A stretch of 14,399 nucleotides of DNA, taken from contig JALSNL010000165.1 of the NCBI GenBank assembly GCA_026987055.1, positions 1 to 14,399 on the forward strand. Reading direction: 5' to 3'. Below are positions 6,105 through 14,399 of this stretch, piece after piece. The notes under the pieces are model-generated. The model was not told the DNA's origin. It ran no database searches and was given only the letters and a program-made list of their open reading frames with translations. Both the position numbers and the translations under genes were made by a program. How positions within the stretch are numbered: the stretch's first letter is position 1; each line of letters starts with the position of its first letter. Origin of the DNA: Melioribacteraceae bacterium. GTDB taxonomy: Bacteria; Bacteroidota; Ignavibacteria; Ignavibacteriales; Melioribacteraceae.

Positions 6105-8195
6105 TTATAAAAGAGTAAAATCAATCTCTCTTTTTTCTTCATTAACTCTTTTTAATTTAACTTTAATTTTATCTCCAAGTCTAAATTGCTTACCTGTTGA
6201 AGTCCCTTTTAAGGAGTAAGTTTTTTCATCAAATACATAATAGTCATCATCTAAATCTCTCATGTGAACCAGACCTTCGGCAAGTGTGTCATTCAACTCA
6301 ATAAAAATTCCAAAATGCGTTACGCCGGAAATAATTCCATCAAAAGTTTCACCGATTTTGTTTTGTAAAAATTCTATTTGTTTTAGTTTAATTGATAATC
6401 TCTCTGCATTTATTGCATTACGTTCCATTAAGGAAGAATGCTCACAAATATCGTCTAAACGTTTCCAACCGAATTTATTAGGCTGTTTGCTAATGTAATC
6501 GTAAATAAGTTGATGAGCAATAAGATCGGGGAAACGTCTTATTGGCGAAGTAAAATGAGAATAATATTTAAATCCCAGACCGAAATGCCCTATATTTTTA
6601 GTTGAATAAACAGCTTTAGCCATTGAGCGAATAGCAATTTCGTTTATTACCGCTTCTTCTTTTGTGCCGGCAACACTTTCTAAAAGTCTTTGTAATTCGG
6701 CAGATTTATTTTGAGCCATAGGATTAAATTTATATCCAAGTGAATTTACAAAGTTTGAAAATTCCATAAATTTTTCTTCACTAGGCAAATCATGCACTCT
6801 GTAAATAAACGGATATTTATCTTTTCCTTTGTTTTTATTTACATGTGCCGAAATAATTCTATTTGCCAATAGCATAAATTCTTCAACAAGTTGATGACTT
6901 TCGTTAGATTCTTTTAGTTTAATTTCAGTCGGAGTTCCATTATCGTCAAGTATAAATTCTATATCCGGTGTAGTAAAATTTATGCTTCCTTTTTCAGTTC
7001 TTTGTTTACGTAATATTCTGGCAAGTCTATTAATTTCAAGTAATTCTTCTTTAAAATCACCTTTCTTTTTTTCTAAAATTTCTTGTACTTCTTCGTAAGT
7101 AAATCTTCTTTTACTGTTTATAATTGTTTTACGAATTTTATAATTAATTTGTTTGCCTTGCGGTGTAAACTCTACAATAACAGAAAATGTTAATCTGTCT
7201 TCATTAGGAACAAGTGAACAAATATTATTTGATAATTTTTCCGGAAGCATTGGAATTACTTTGCCTACTAAGTAAACACTTGTTGCACGTTTTTCAGCTT
7301 CTTTAAAAATTGCACTGCCTTTTTGAAGGTAATGACTTACATCCGCAATGTGGATGCCAACCAACAAATTATTGTTGGGTAATTTTTCCAATGAAATTGC
7401 ATCATCAAAATCTTTTGCGGTTTTAGGGTCAATTGTAATAACAGGCTTGTTTCTGAAATCCAAACGTTTGGCAATTTCACTTTGCGGTATTTGGTTCGAG
7501 AGATTATTTGCCTCGTTAGTAACCGATTTTGAAAATTTATAACGTAAACCAAATTCTTTGGCAATAGAAGCAATTTCCGCATCGTAAGTACCGGCTTTAC
7601 CTAATACTTCTGTTATTTTCCCTTCGGGATTTAGTTTGTCCGATTCCCAAACAATTTTAGCAACTACAACTTTATCGCCATCTTTGGCTTTTTTTAAATT
7701 ATTGGCTGATATATAAATATCCCTATGAATAGCGGCTTCATCAGGCTCAACAAAATAGAAGGATTTGGATTTCTTGAGTGTCCCAACAATTTCTTTTCTT
7801 GCTCGTTTTATAATATTTGTTATTTGACCTTCAACATTTTTCCCTGTTCTTTTGGCAAATAATACTACTTCAACTTTATCGCCGTGAAACGCTGTAGATA
7901 AATGTTTTTCCGAAACAAATACATCTTTTTGATTTTTATTATCGGGTATTACGAATCCGTAATTTTGTCCGTTTATAAGTTGAAGAGTCCCAATAAACTT
8001 CTTTTTCGATTCTCTGTTTAGCTTAAACCGTTTCCCATTTTTCTTAAGAAAATCTTCTTTTACAAGTGTGTGAAGAATTTCTTTGAACTTGTTGTATTCG
8101 GTTAAAGATTTGATTTTAAATTTTTTAGCAAGAGCTTTGGGCTTAATTGCTAAATTCGGATTGTTTGTAAAAAACAGCTTGATTTTTTTTTTCAT
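6105..8195 (-). CDS. rnr: Ribonuclease R (RNase II/R family 3'-5' exoribonuclease)
   Basis: 696 residues with the standard order. An N-terminal winged-helix-like segment spans about 1-60. Two cold-shock/OB domains follow at about 66-130 and 135-195. The RNB catalytic domain covers about 245-580, and a C-terminal S1 domain covers about 615-696 (GETFDGIISGVTHFGIFIEL). The catalytic motif TIDPKTAKDFDDA is complete, with D256, D262, D264 and D265 as Mg-binding aspartates. The second signature HFTSPIRRFPDL (547-558) is intact. The family degrades structured RNA processively from the 3' end. The protein ends right after S1 and lacks the lysine-rich tail of the E. coli enzyme. ATG 8195-8193 is 1 nt after the tamB stop, implying translational coupling; no Shine-Dalgarno is needed or seen. 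Codons 2-4 form a run of ten A residues. Confidence 0.95.
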   Translation of the reverse strand: MKKKIKLFFTNNPNLAIKPKALAKKFKIKSLTEYNKFKEILHTLVKEDFLKKNGKRFKLNRESKKKFIGTLQLINGQNYGFVIPDNKNQKDVFVSEKHLSTAFHGDKVEVVLFAKRTGKNVEGQITNIIKRARKEIVGTLKKSKSFYFVEPDEAAIHRDIYISANNLKKAKDGDKVVVAKIVWESDKLNPEGKITEVLGKAGTYDAEIASIAKEFGLRYKFSKSVTNEANNLSNQIPQSEIAKRLDFRNKPVITIDPKTAKDFDDAISLEKLPNNNLLVGIHIADVSHYLQKGSAIFKEAEKRATSVYLVGKVIPMLPEKLSNNICSLVPNEDRLTFSVIVEFTPQGKQINYKIRKTIINSKRRFTYEEVQEILEKKKGDFKEELLEINRLARILRKQRTEKGSINFTTPDIEFILDDNGTPTEIKLKESNESHQLVEEFMLLANRIISAHVNKNKGKDKYPFIYRVHDLPSEEKFMEFSNFVNSLGYKFNPMAQNKSAELQRLLESVAGTKEEAVINEIAIRSMAKAVYSTKNIGHFGLGFKYYSHFTSPIRRFPDLIAHQLIYDYISKQPNKFGWKRLDDICEHSSLMERNAINAERLSIKLKQIEFLQNKIGETFDGIISGVTHFGIFIELNDTLAEGLVHMRDLDDDYYVFDEKTYSLKGTSTGKQFRLGDKIKVKLKRVNEEKREIDFTLL

Positions 8196-8196
8196 A

Positions 8197-11100
8197 TTAA
8201 AATGCCAGTTTAAATTTTAGACCTAGTTCTTGAATTTTTCTTTCGTCGTACGTTGGTACAATCGGATCTTTTTGTTGAATCCTTATTAAAAAATTTGGAT
8301 TGAAAAGATATTCCACTTTTATATCTGCTTTTTCCGCTTGAAAATATTTTGTATTACCGCCAAATGAATATCGTACATTGTTATATTTACCGGAAAATAA
8401 AAACTTGTATGAATTTTCTACTGTATTTCTTTGAACTCTAATATTGTTAATAATACCTCCCCAAATACTATTAAGATATGATGTAAGTTGCGAACCTAAT
8501 AAAGAGAAGGCTGTGTTTTCCGTCCAAGAAGTACTGATTGTAGATTTTTGCTCTTCTGTAAGATTTAAGCTTAATTGTCCAAGCAATATAAAGGTTAATG
8601 CATTTGCCGCATCATAACGCGGATCGGGAATGTCATTGTCTATTTGTGTACGTCCAACATAAACCAAAAGGTTGTTTTTGTCATTAGCCAAATTTTCTCC
8701 TAATTCCGATAGGGGAGAATTCATTCTAAGTTTTACAGCTACATCTTCAGTTTTATTAGTGCCTTCAAAGTTTTCAATTTCCCCGATGTAAGTAGCAACA
8801 ATATCCAGATGCGGATTAGTAACATCGCTTTCAAACCGTATGCTTCCTTTTGCATCAAATGTTTTAAAAAATTCCAGTCTTGAACCTTCCAATAATTGAA
8901 GTGTTCCTTGAGTTTTGAATTCATTGTTGATACTTTGAAATTCCAATTTACCTGTAGTTTCTATATGAAGTTTTTGGTTTAATTCCGGGAACATTAAAAA
9001 GTCAAAAGAAACAATATTTTTAATTATAATATTGGTTTTAAAATCAAAGTTACTTTTTTCTTTGAAATTATTACTCTTATTCTTTTTAAATAAACTCAAA
9101 ATATTTCTAAATACTTGTTCGTTTTTATTAACATTAGTTGTGTCTTTAACATATTTATAAATTATCTGAGAATTTTCTCCTTTGGCTTTTTCTTTTGAAG
9201 CATATATTAAATTAGCTTTTTTAACTAAAACATTTCCGTCAAAATTAAATCTGCCATTTTCATAAATAAACTTCCAATTGTTATCCGTTTTAATAAATAA
9301 ATCGCCATAGATGGATGCTTTTCTTGTTTTGGATTTTTTCCCTAATAATGCCAAATCTCCGTTTATAGATACATCAATTTTACTAAAGGGTAACTTTTTC
9401 AATTCTACAAAACCGCTGCCGTACATCTTTCCTTTATATTTGGAACCGGTATAGTTATATAAAACCAAACTATCAATAATAGCTTTTTGGTCTTTAAAAG
9501 TTGAGTTAATATCTAATTTATAATCCAAATTATTATCTCTGTATGTAAAAAGTCCGTTTTTAAGTTTCATAAAACCTTTGGATTGTAAATTTTCCAATGT
9601 TCCGGTAATATCAACATCCGCAATAATTTTACCACTTTGATTTTTTATGTAAGGAAGTAAATTTGCGAATGTAGCTAAATCAAAATTATTGGCTTTTAGA
9701 GAAATAGAAAGACTCTTTTTGTTGGAAATAAATTTTGTACTATCCAAGTAGTTTATATTAAGCGGTAAATTTCCATTTGCAGAAAAAAGAATATTTTTAC
9801 TTAAATGATTTTTATTTGCAAAATTTATATCAAAAATTCCTTTGTTATTAGAATAGTTAAAAGATGAAACAAGGTCTCCGAAGTTAATTCCGTCATAAGC
9901 TAAGTTATCCACATATAAATTAGAATTTATAACAGGCGAAGTTAATGAACCGGAAGAATTAATTTTAAAATTTACATTAGCATTAATAGGCTGTTGGTTA
10001 TCATTTAGAAAATATTTGGTAAGTATTTTGCCCGATAAATTATTTATTTTAACTTGTACGTTATGTGTATCGTCATTATTGATTTTTCCTTCCAAACTTA
10101 GTTTTGTATTTTTGTTAGATAAAATTATATTTTCTAATTTTACTCCGGTATCGTCAAAAAGAATTTTATTCGGCTTATCTGTTTCCCATTCAATGTTTTT
10201 ATAATCAACCAAAATATTATCAAAAATAATTTCCTGTTTATCTCCAAGAGTATTTATATTACCTTCTAATTCAGTTGCAAGATTATTGCCAACATTAAGA
10301 GAGGTATTAAAAAACAGTTTGTTTTTATTAAAAATAAAATCTGCGGTAATATCTTTTAGTTCTACACCTGCATATACTTTTTCACCTTCCAAAGAAATTG
10401 TACCGAAAATTTTATTGTAAGTAGTTATTCTATTATCCCTGCTAAAATTAAGGTTTGCTTTTACGTTAGATAAATAAATTATATTGTCTTTTTTCTTATT
10501 TAACAGATTTTCAATATTTACATCTGTGGAAATTGAAAAATTTGCCGAATCATTTTTAACTTTTCCTGTACCTAGACCGGATACGTCAAGTCTTTCATTT
10601 TGTAAAAACAAAGCAATTAAAGAGAAATCCTTAAACTTAAAATTAAAGTTAAATTCCAAAGGCTCTTTTACAATATCCGGAATTTCCGAAGTATTTACAG
10701 AAATAATTTTTTTATTTTCTACAATGGGATTAAGTTCATTAATTTTTTTGGAAATATTATCCGTAATAATAATTGTTTGGTAACTTAAAATATCAATAGC
10801 TTTTTGCAAAGAGAATTTTCCGTTAATATTAAAATCAACAAAATCGGAAACCAAATTTATAGTTCGCTCATCCGATTTTTTATTGAGAGCCAAATTAATT
10901 TTTGATTCATCTAATTCAATACCTCTTAAAAAAGAAGGCTCAAGTTTTATATTGTAATTCCCAATTAAATCATCAATCTCTAAATTTTTTCCTTTGGCAG
11001 AAAAAGTAAAATTAAGATTTGAAGAATCACTAGGCTGATTTGTAAAAGTTTCTAAATTTAAACCTTCTATTTGTCCTATTAAATCGTAATTAGGCTCTTT

Positions 11101-12699
11101 GGAATCTGTCAAATCCAATACACCAAGTACACTGGTGTTTGCATTGTTTATAATTGAAGTTAAATTAAGTCTTATAATTTTAGAATCTGCCGAACCGTTT
11201 AGAGATAATGAATCAATACTAATTTTATCATATTTAGAAGAGTTTGCTAAAATATCCAAATTAGTTTCCATCGTATTCGGATCAAACCCTTTACCTTTTA
11301 TGTTGCCCGAACTATTTAGCTTTGTAACTGCTCCGATAATTGGATAGAGATTTAGTTTTTTAGTATTAAAATTTATATCGTATTGCATTTCTTTTTTAGT
11401 TAAATCCATAAAAGTATTTAAAAAGATTTTTCCGTTGCCAACATTGCTATTAAGTATTGAATGAAATCTTAACGGCTCTCCTTTAAAACTAATATTAAGA
11501 TTCTTAAATAAAAGACTATCATAATGAGGAATTGCAATATCCGGCAGTAATTTGGTTATATCGGATTCCACAAGTTCGGAATTAGATAAATTCACATCGA
11601 AAAAGAGTTTTTCCGGGATATGTAAATTTCTTACTTTTCCTTTAAGTGCCAAATGAGTGTTAAGATAATCTACCTTAAATTTATTTACATCAAGATTGCC
11701 GAAATATCCTTGAGCGTCTATATTAAAATTTGCTTTCCCTTTAAGAATATTTGTTGCATCAATAAAAGTAGAAAGATCATCAAAATTAAATGGCTTTGCT
11801 ATTGCTTTTATCCGGATAGGATATTTTTTGAAATCTTTTAGTTTAACATTTCCAAGTAAATTTAAACTGTCAATTTTTGCATCAAGATTTATAAAACTAC
11901 TATCGGAGTTTAATACTAAATTTTTTACTTGTGCATATTCTTTTGTTAGTTCAACTACACAAGAAAGCTTTTTAAGTTTAAATGAATTAAAATTTGGGCT
12001 GACCGAAAAATTATTTAAGTATAATTTTATTTTAGAAGTAGAAAAGTTAGCATAAATTTTAGCATCTAAGAATATGTTTGAAAATCTAAGATCATCATAA
12101 TTTAAATGATTATAAAATTTTTGCGAATTACGGTTTTTATAAGTTTGCCTTACAAAATTAACATTATGAAAAATCAGATTGTTTACTTGAATTACAAAAG
12201 GGAAAGTAGAATTTTTATTTTCAACTAAACTAGTGTCTGTTTGTGTTGTATCGGAATTTTTGGCAAGTGTTAAAAAATCCCATTTTCCTTTGTCGTTTTC
12301 TCTCATATTTATTAGAGCATCTCTAACGGAAATTTTTCTAATAAGAATTTTTTTTAGTAATAAGTGTAAAGGACTTGTTTTAATTCCTATTTCCTTCGCA
12401 TTAAGTAAAGTATCACCCTCGGAATATAAAACCGTATTATGTAAAATTACAGATGATAAAATAGAGCCGTTTATTTCTTCAATATGAATATTGGCATTTA
12501 GTGATTCGGTAACTTGATTTGTAATTTGCTTTCTTAAATATTCCCTAAATGTTTTTGTTTGAGAAAACCCGAAAAAAATTATAAGCAAAAAAAGAGTAAA
12601 ACCTACAAGTCCTATAAAAAAATTTACGGTTTTATGAAAAACCGATCTTTTTTTTCTTTTACGTATTATTTTTTTTTTATGTGTTTTACTTTTGCCCAT
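8197..12699 (-). CDS. tamB: TamB-like translocation and assembly module protein (AsmA/DUF490 family)
   Basis: About 1500 residues starting MGKSKTHKKKIIRKRKKRSV: a basic cytoplasmic tail, then one membrane helix (about residues 25-45, FFIGLVGFTLFLLIIFFGF), then a long periplasmic stretch of repeated beta-rich segments of the AsmA/TamB type (for example VTESLNANIHIEEINGSILS, LKGKVRNLHI). The last ~200 residues carry the TamB C-terminal domain, with NNLLVYVGRTQIDNDIPDPRYDAANALTF-type sequence, FILLGQLSLN and a final FKLAF. TamB bridges inner and outer membranes and works with an Omp85 partner or in phospholipid transport. At ~1500 residues it is longer than the ~1260 of E. coli, as common in this group. 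I prefer ATG 12699-12697; a TTG 9 nt upstream is in frame but lies in a direct repeat. No tamA/tamL gene is in the window. Confidence 0.9.
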   Translation of the reverse strand: MGKSKTHKKKIIRKRKKRSVFHKTVNFFIGLVGFTLFLLIIFFGFSQTKTFREYLRKQITNQVTESLNANIHIEEINGSILSSVILHNTVLYSEGDTLLNAKEIGIKTSPLHLLLKKILIRKISVRDALINMRENDKGKWDFLTLAKNSDTTQTDTSLVENKNSTFPFVIQVNNLIFHNVNFVRQTYKNRNSQKFYNHLNYDDLRFSNIFLDAKIYANFSTSKIKLYLNNFSVSPNFNSFKLKKLSCVVELTKEYAQVKNLVLNSDSSFINLDAKIDSLNLLGNVKLKDFKKYPIRIKAIAKPFNFDDLSTFIDATNILKGKANFNIDAQGYFGNLDVNKFKVDYLNTHLALKGKVRNLHIPEKLFFDVNLSNSELVESDITKLLPDIAIPHYDSLLFKNLNISFKGEPLRFHSILNSNVGNGKIFLNTFMDLTKKEMQYDINFNTKKLNLYPIIGAVTKLNSSGNIKGKGFDPNTMETNLDILANSSKYDKISIDSLSLNGSADSKIIRLNLTSIINNANTSVLGVLDLTDSKEPNYDLIGQIEGLNLETFTNQPSDSSNLNFTFSAKGKNLEIDDLIGNYNIKLEPSFLRGIELDESKINLALNKKSDERTINLVSDFVDFNINGKFSLQKAIDILSYQTIIITDNISKKINELNPIVENKKIISVNTSEIPDIVKEPLEFNFNFKFKDFSLIALFLQNERLDVSGLGTGKVKNDSANFSISTDVNIENLLNKKKDNIIYLSNVKANLNFSRDNRITTYNKIFGTISLEGEKVYAGVELKDITADFIFNKNKLFFNTSLNVGNNLATELEGNINTLGDKQEIIFDNILVDYKNIEWETDKPNKILFDDTGVKLENIILSNKNTKLSLEGKINNDDTHNVQVKINNLSGKILTKYFLNDNQQPINANVNFKINSSGSLTSPVINSNLYVDNLAYDGINFGDLVSSFNYSNNKGIFDINFANKNHLSKNILFSANGNLPLNINYLDSTKFISNKKSLSISLKANNFDLATFANLLPYIKNQSGKIIADVDITGTLENLQSKGFMKLKNGLFTYRDNNLDYKLDINSTFKDQKAIIDSLVLYNYTGSKYKGKMYGSGFVELKKLPFSKIDVSINGDLALLGKKSKTRKASIYGDLFIKTDNNWKFIYENGRFNFDGNVLVKKANLIYASKEKAKGENSQIIYKYVKDTTNVNKNEQVFRNILSLFKKNKSNNFKEKSNFDFKTNIIIKNIVSFDFLMFPELNQKLHIETTGKLEFQSINNEFKTQGTLQLLEGSRLEFFKTFDAKGSIRFESDVTNPHLDIVATYIGEIENFEGTNKTEDVAVKLRMNSPLSELGENLANDKNNLLVYVGRTQIDNDIPDPRYDAANALTFILLGQLSLNLTEEQKSTISTSWTENTAFSLLGSQLTSYLNSIWGGIINNIRVQRNTVENSYKFLFSGKYNNVRYSFGGNTKYFQAEKADIKVEYLFNPNFLIRIQQKDPIVPTYDERKIQELGLKFKLAF

Positions 12700-12703
12700 G
12701 TGG

Positions 12704-12715
12704 TTCAAGTTTTAT
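12704..12715. repeat. 12-bp direct repeat, left copy
   Basis: TTCAAGTTTTAT, identical to the copy at 12870-12881. It ends 4 nt before the tamB ATG. Confidence 0.9.
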
Positions 12716-12869
12716 ATCAATACAACTTCCGTTTTGGATAATTCAACAATCTGTAAAAGATTTCATTTCCAATAAAATAAATTGGAGTTTAAAAGCAAAG
12801 TTCCTGCTAAAGCAATATTGGCATGGAATAACATTGTTAAACATTCCTTTGAGCAAGTAATATTAGTTA
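12716..12869. mobile_element. Candidate 154-bp non-coding insertion between rfaE2 and tamB
   Basis: The segment is bounded by perfect 12-bp direct repeats, as expected of a target-site duplication. It breaks an operon whose other gaps are 23 and 1 nt. Removing it with one repeat copy would leave the rfaE2 stop codon 12 nt before the tamB ATG, a normal operon junction. It has no transposase. Its ends are at best weak imperfect inverted repeats (AATACAACTT near the left end against AATATTACTT read inward from the right). Inside are a 6-bp inverted repeat (12768-12773 / 12781-12786) and the palindrome CAATATTG (12813-12820). A MITE or dispersed repeat is my best guess. Confidence 0.45.
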
Positions 12870-12881
12870 TTCAAGTTTTAT
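12870..12881. repeat. 12-bp direct repeat, right copy
   Basis: TTCAAGTTTTAT again. It overlaps the rfaE2 stop codon (complement of 12878-12880) and the first base of the preceding Arg codon. Confidence 0.9.
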
Positions 12882-13357
12882 CTATATGAATCTAAAATTT
12901 TTTTTATAATATTTGTTGTTGATTGTTGAGAAACAAACTCAATACGTTTTACTTCGCCGCCGTTTTTTTCTACGGTTTCCCGTCCTACAATTTTATCAAT
13001 TGACCAATCGGCACCTTTAACAAGAACATCCGGTAATAACATATCAATAATTTTTTGCGGTGTATCATCTTCAAATATCGTAATGTAATCAACCGATCTT
13101 AAATTTGATAAAACAAAAGCTCTTTCATTTTGAGGTACAATCGGTTTCTTTTCTCCTTTTATTCTTTTTACCGAAGCATCGCTGTTAAGAGCCAAAAATA
13201 AAACATCTCCGCATTGACGTGCTTTTGCCAGGTAATCTACATGTCCGGCATGCAGAATATCAAAAACTCCGTTAGTAAAAACAACTTTTTTATTTTGCTC
13301 TTTCAGTGATTTTCTAATTTTTAATAATTCTTCAATTGGTGTAATTACATTTTCCAC
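12878..13357 (-). CDS. rfaE2: D-glycero-beta-D-manno-heptose 1-phosphate adenylyltransferase (stand-alone RfaE domain II)
   Basis: 159 residues forming one nucleotidyltransferase (cytidylyltransferase-like) domain. FTNGVFDILHAGHVDYLAKA (27-46) holds the H36-A-G-H39 nucleotide-binding motif. KGADWSIDKIVGRETVEKNGGEVKRIEF (114-141) and QSTTNII (145-151) are the conserved later motifs. The protein matches the C-terminal half of bifunctional HldE; the N-terminal ribokinase-like half is absent, so the kinase must be encoded elsewhere. The enzyme adenylylates heptose 1-phosphate with ATP in the cytosol to make ADP-heptose for the LPS core. The start is GTG 13357-13355, backed by AGGG 5 nt upstream; an ATG overlapping it by one base is out of frame and stops after four codons. 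It follows the propeller-protein gene by 23 nt. Confidence 0.9.
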   Translation of the reverse strand: MENVITPIEELLKIRKSLKEQNKKVVFTNGVFDILHAGHVDYLAKARQCGDVLFLALNSDASVKRIKGEKKPIVPQNERAFVLSNLRSVDYITIFEDDTPQKIIDMLLPDVLVKGADWSIDKIVGRETVEKNGGEVKRIEFVSQQSTTNIIKKILDSYR

Positions 13358-13380
13358 ATCAACCCTATAAATTTTTAATA

Positions 13381-14399
13381 TTACTTTTTATTAAAATCAG
13401 CAACAATATTGTTACTTAACGGAATCTTAAAAATTCCATTGTTGGTTCCCACCCACATATTGGTTCCGTCAAAATGTAAGGCATTTACATTGTTTGGAAT
13501 TTCAGATTCTTTTACTAAAATTATTGAATTGGAAACTCTATTAATAATTGCAATTCCTTTCCCAATTTCAAATTTTTTTTCGGGATTAAATTTATAAACA
13601 GCTACCCAAATATAATTTCCGGCAAGTTCCAAATCTAAAATGCCATTCCCCGGTAAACCATTATGTTCATCAAATTTAGTCCAGTCGATTTCTCTGTTGA
13701 ATTTATATAATCCTCCAACATTAAATTCAGGATTATCGTTGGTTACAAATTCATTAGTTCCGTACCAAATATTATTCTGTTCTGTTAACATAGAGGAAAT
13801 TGAAACTTGTTCTCCTTCGTTGTTAAAGAAGTCGTTGTTATTATCAAAAAAAGATAATCCGCTTTTTTTCTTTAGATTTCCTTTCATGTTAAACTTGTGA
13901 AGTCCGGCTTCAGTTCCAATCCATAAAAGACTATCTCCATCTAAGTATAATGATTTTATTGAATTTGTTTTGTCGTTATTATCTACTGTTAAATTATAAT
14001 CGTAATATTTTCTTCTACGCAAATTATACTTGGAAAGGAATTTGAATCTTCCAATCCAAAGCGTTTTGTTTTTTTTATCGTATTCTAAAGCTCTTATCCA
14101 ATTTCCGTATTGGCCTCCTTTGGAAAATGTTTTCTTTTTCCATTTATATCTTTTTTTATCGTAAATGTAAAGACCATTTGCAGAACCTGCCCAAATATAT
14201 CTTGGACTTGTTTCAATACAATAAAAGAAATTTTGTTTTAATCTTCTATTAGATGTGGAAAAATTTATCCACTTCTTTTTCCAAAAGATATATCTGAAAA
14301 TTCCATTGCCTTCTGTTGAAACCCAAATATCTTTAGCATCATTTTTAATATCGGTAATTTTAACTCCATCCAAAAATTTTTCTATCTTTTGTGTCTGCG
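13381..14399 (-). CDS. Two-component-regulator-type propeller repeat protein, 5' end outside the window
   Basis: The frame is open to the right edge. The apparent TTG start at 14373 is only an internal Leu codon, because in-frame sequence (QTQKIEKF) continues upstream, so at least 339 residues are present. Seven Reg_prop-like repeats with a W-x-G core can be picked out: IWVSTEGNGIFRY, IWAGSANGLYIYD, LWIGRFKFLSKYN, LWIGTEAGLHKFN, IWYGTNEF, IWVAVYKF and MWVGTNNGIFKI. This is the beta-propeller fold that forms the periplasmic sensor of hybrid two-component systems in Bacteroidota. Here no transmembrane, kinase or DNA-binding part follows; the protein ends shortly after the last repeat. It is thus probably a free-standing secreted or periplasmic propeller protein. 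It leads into rfaE2 23 nt downstream. Any signal peptide would be in the missing part. Confidence 0.8.
   Translation of the reverse strand, partial: QTQKIEKFLDGVKITDIKNDAKDIWVSTEGNGIFRYIFWKKKWINFSTSNRRLKQNFFYCIETSPRYIWAGSANGLYIYDKKRYKWKKKTFSKGGQYGNWIRALEYDKKNKTLWIGRFKFLSKYNLRRRKYYDYNLTVDNNDKTNSIKSLYLDGDSLLWIGTEAGLHKFNMKGNLKKKSGLSFFDNNNDFFNNEGEQVSISSMLTEQNNIWYGTNEFVTNDNPEFNVGGLYKFNREIDWTKFDEHNGLPGNGILDLELAGNYIWVAVYKFNPEKKFEIGKGIAIINRVSNSIILVKESEIPNNVNALHFDGTNMWVGTNNGIFKIPLSNNIVADFNKK

Noticed and set aside
12700..12708. TTG start for tamB
   Set aside because: It gives only three extra residues and has no Shine-Dalgarno; the ATG at 12699 is the simpler start, although neither is well supported by upstream sequence.
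14367..14373. Start codon of the propeller protein inside the window
   Set aside because: The TTG at 14373 is in the middle of an open frame that continues to the window edge, and the ATG at 14369 is in another frame, so the true start is outside.

Overview
The window looks like chromosome from an AT-rich Gram-negative bacterium of the Bacteroidota / Chlorobi / Ignavibacteriota assemblage, with Ignavibacteria-like the best guess. Three things point there. The best promoter has the TTTG / TAnnTTTG boxes typical of that group rather than TTGACA/TATAAT, and many starts lack a Shine-Dalgarno. The envelope genes have that flavour: a ~1500-residue TamB, a propeller-repeat protein and a very large outer-membrane beta-barrel fusion. 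Gram-negative lifestyle is supported by TamB, an ADP-heptose pathway enzyme and an Omp85-type barrel. The phylum call is inference.

Layout from left to right; every gene except fmdB is on the minus strand. 1-150 is the N-terminal end of ribose-phosphate pyrophosphokinase (prs), with a clear promoter behind it. 151-614 has no convincing gene but holds several inverted repeats and a stretch visibly richer in G/C than its flanks. 615-1333 is a tight two-gene unit: a GNAT-fold acetyltransferase followed 2 nt later by a 61-residue basic protein. 1506-2177 is a lipoprotein with an extra C-terminal membrane anchor. 2288-2566 (plus) is an FmdB-type zinc-ribbon protein. 2583-5789 is a 1068-residue secreted fusion of a zinc-metallopeptidase-like domain, a TolB-type propeller and an Omp85-type outer-membrane barrel. 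5790-6104 is an AT-rich gap with a perfect 12-bp inverted repeat next to that gene's promoter.

6105-14399 reads as one minus-strand transcription unit in the order propeller-repeat protein, rfaE2, tamB, rnr. Gaps are 23 nt between the first two genes and 1 nt between tamB and rnr. The exception is 169 nt between rfaE2 and tamB, filled by a 154-bp segment bounded by a perfect 12-bp direct repeat, which looks like a small insertion with a target-site duplication.

Functionally the right half is about building the envelope: rfaE2 makes the activated heptose for the LPS core, and TamB bridges inner and outer membrane for barrel insertion or lipid transfer. rnr is an RNA-decay enzyme riding in the operon. 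The protease-propeller-barrel protein lies just downstream and is the most unusual protein here. No tRNA, rRNA, CRISPR array, transposase gene or phage gene was seen.
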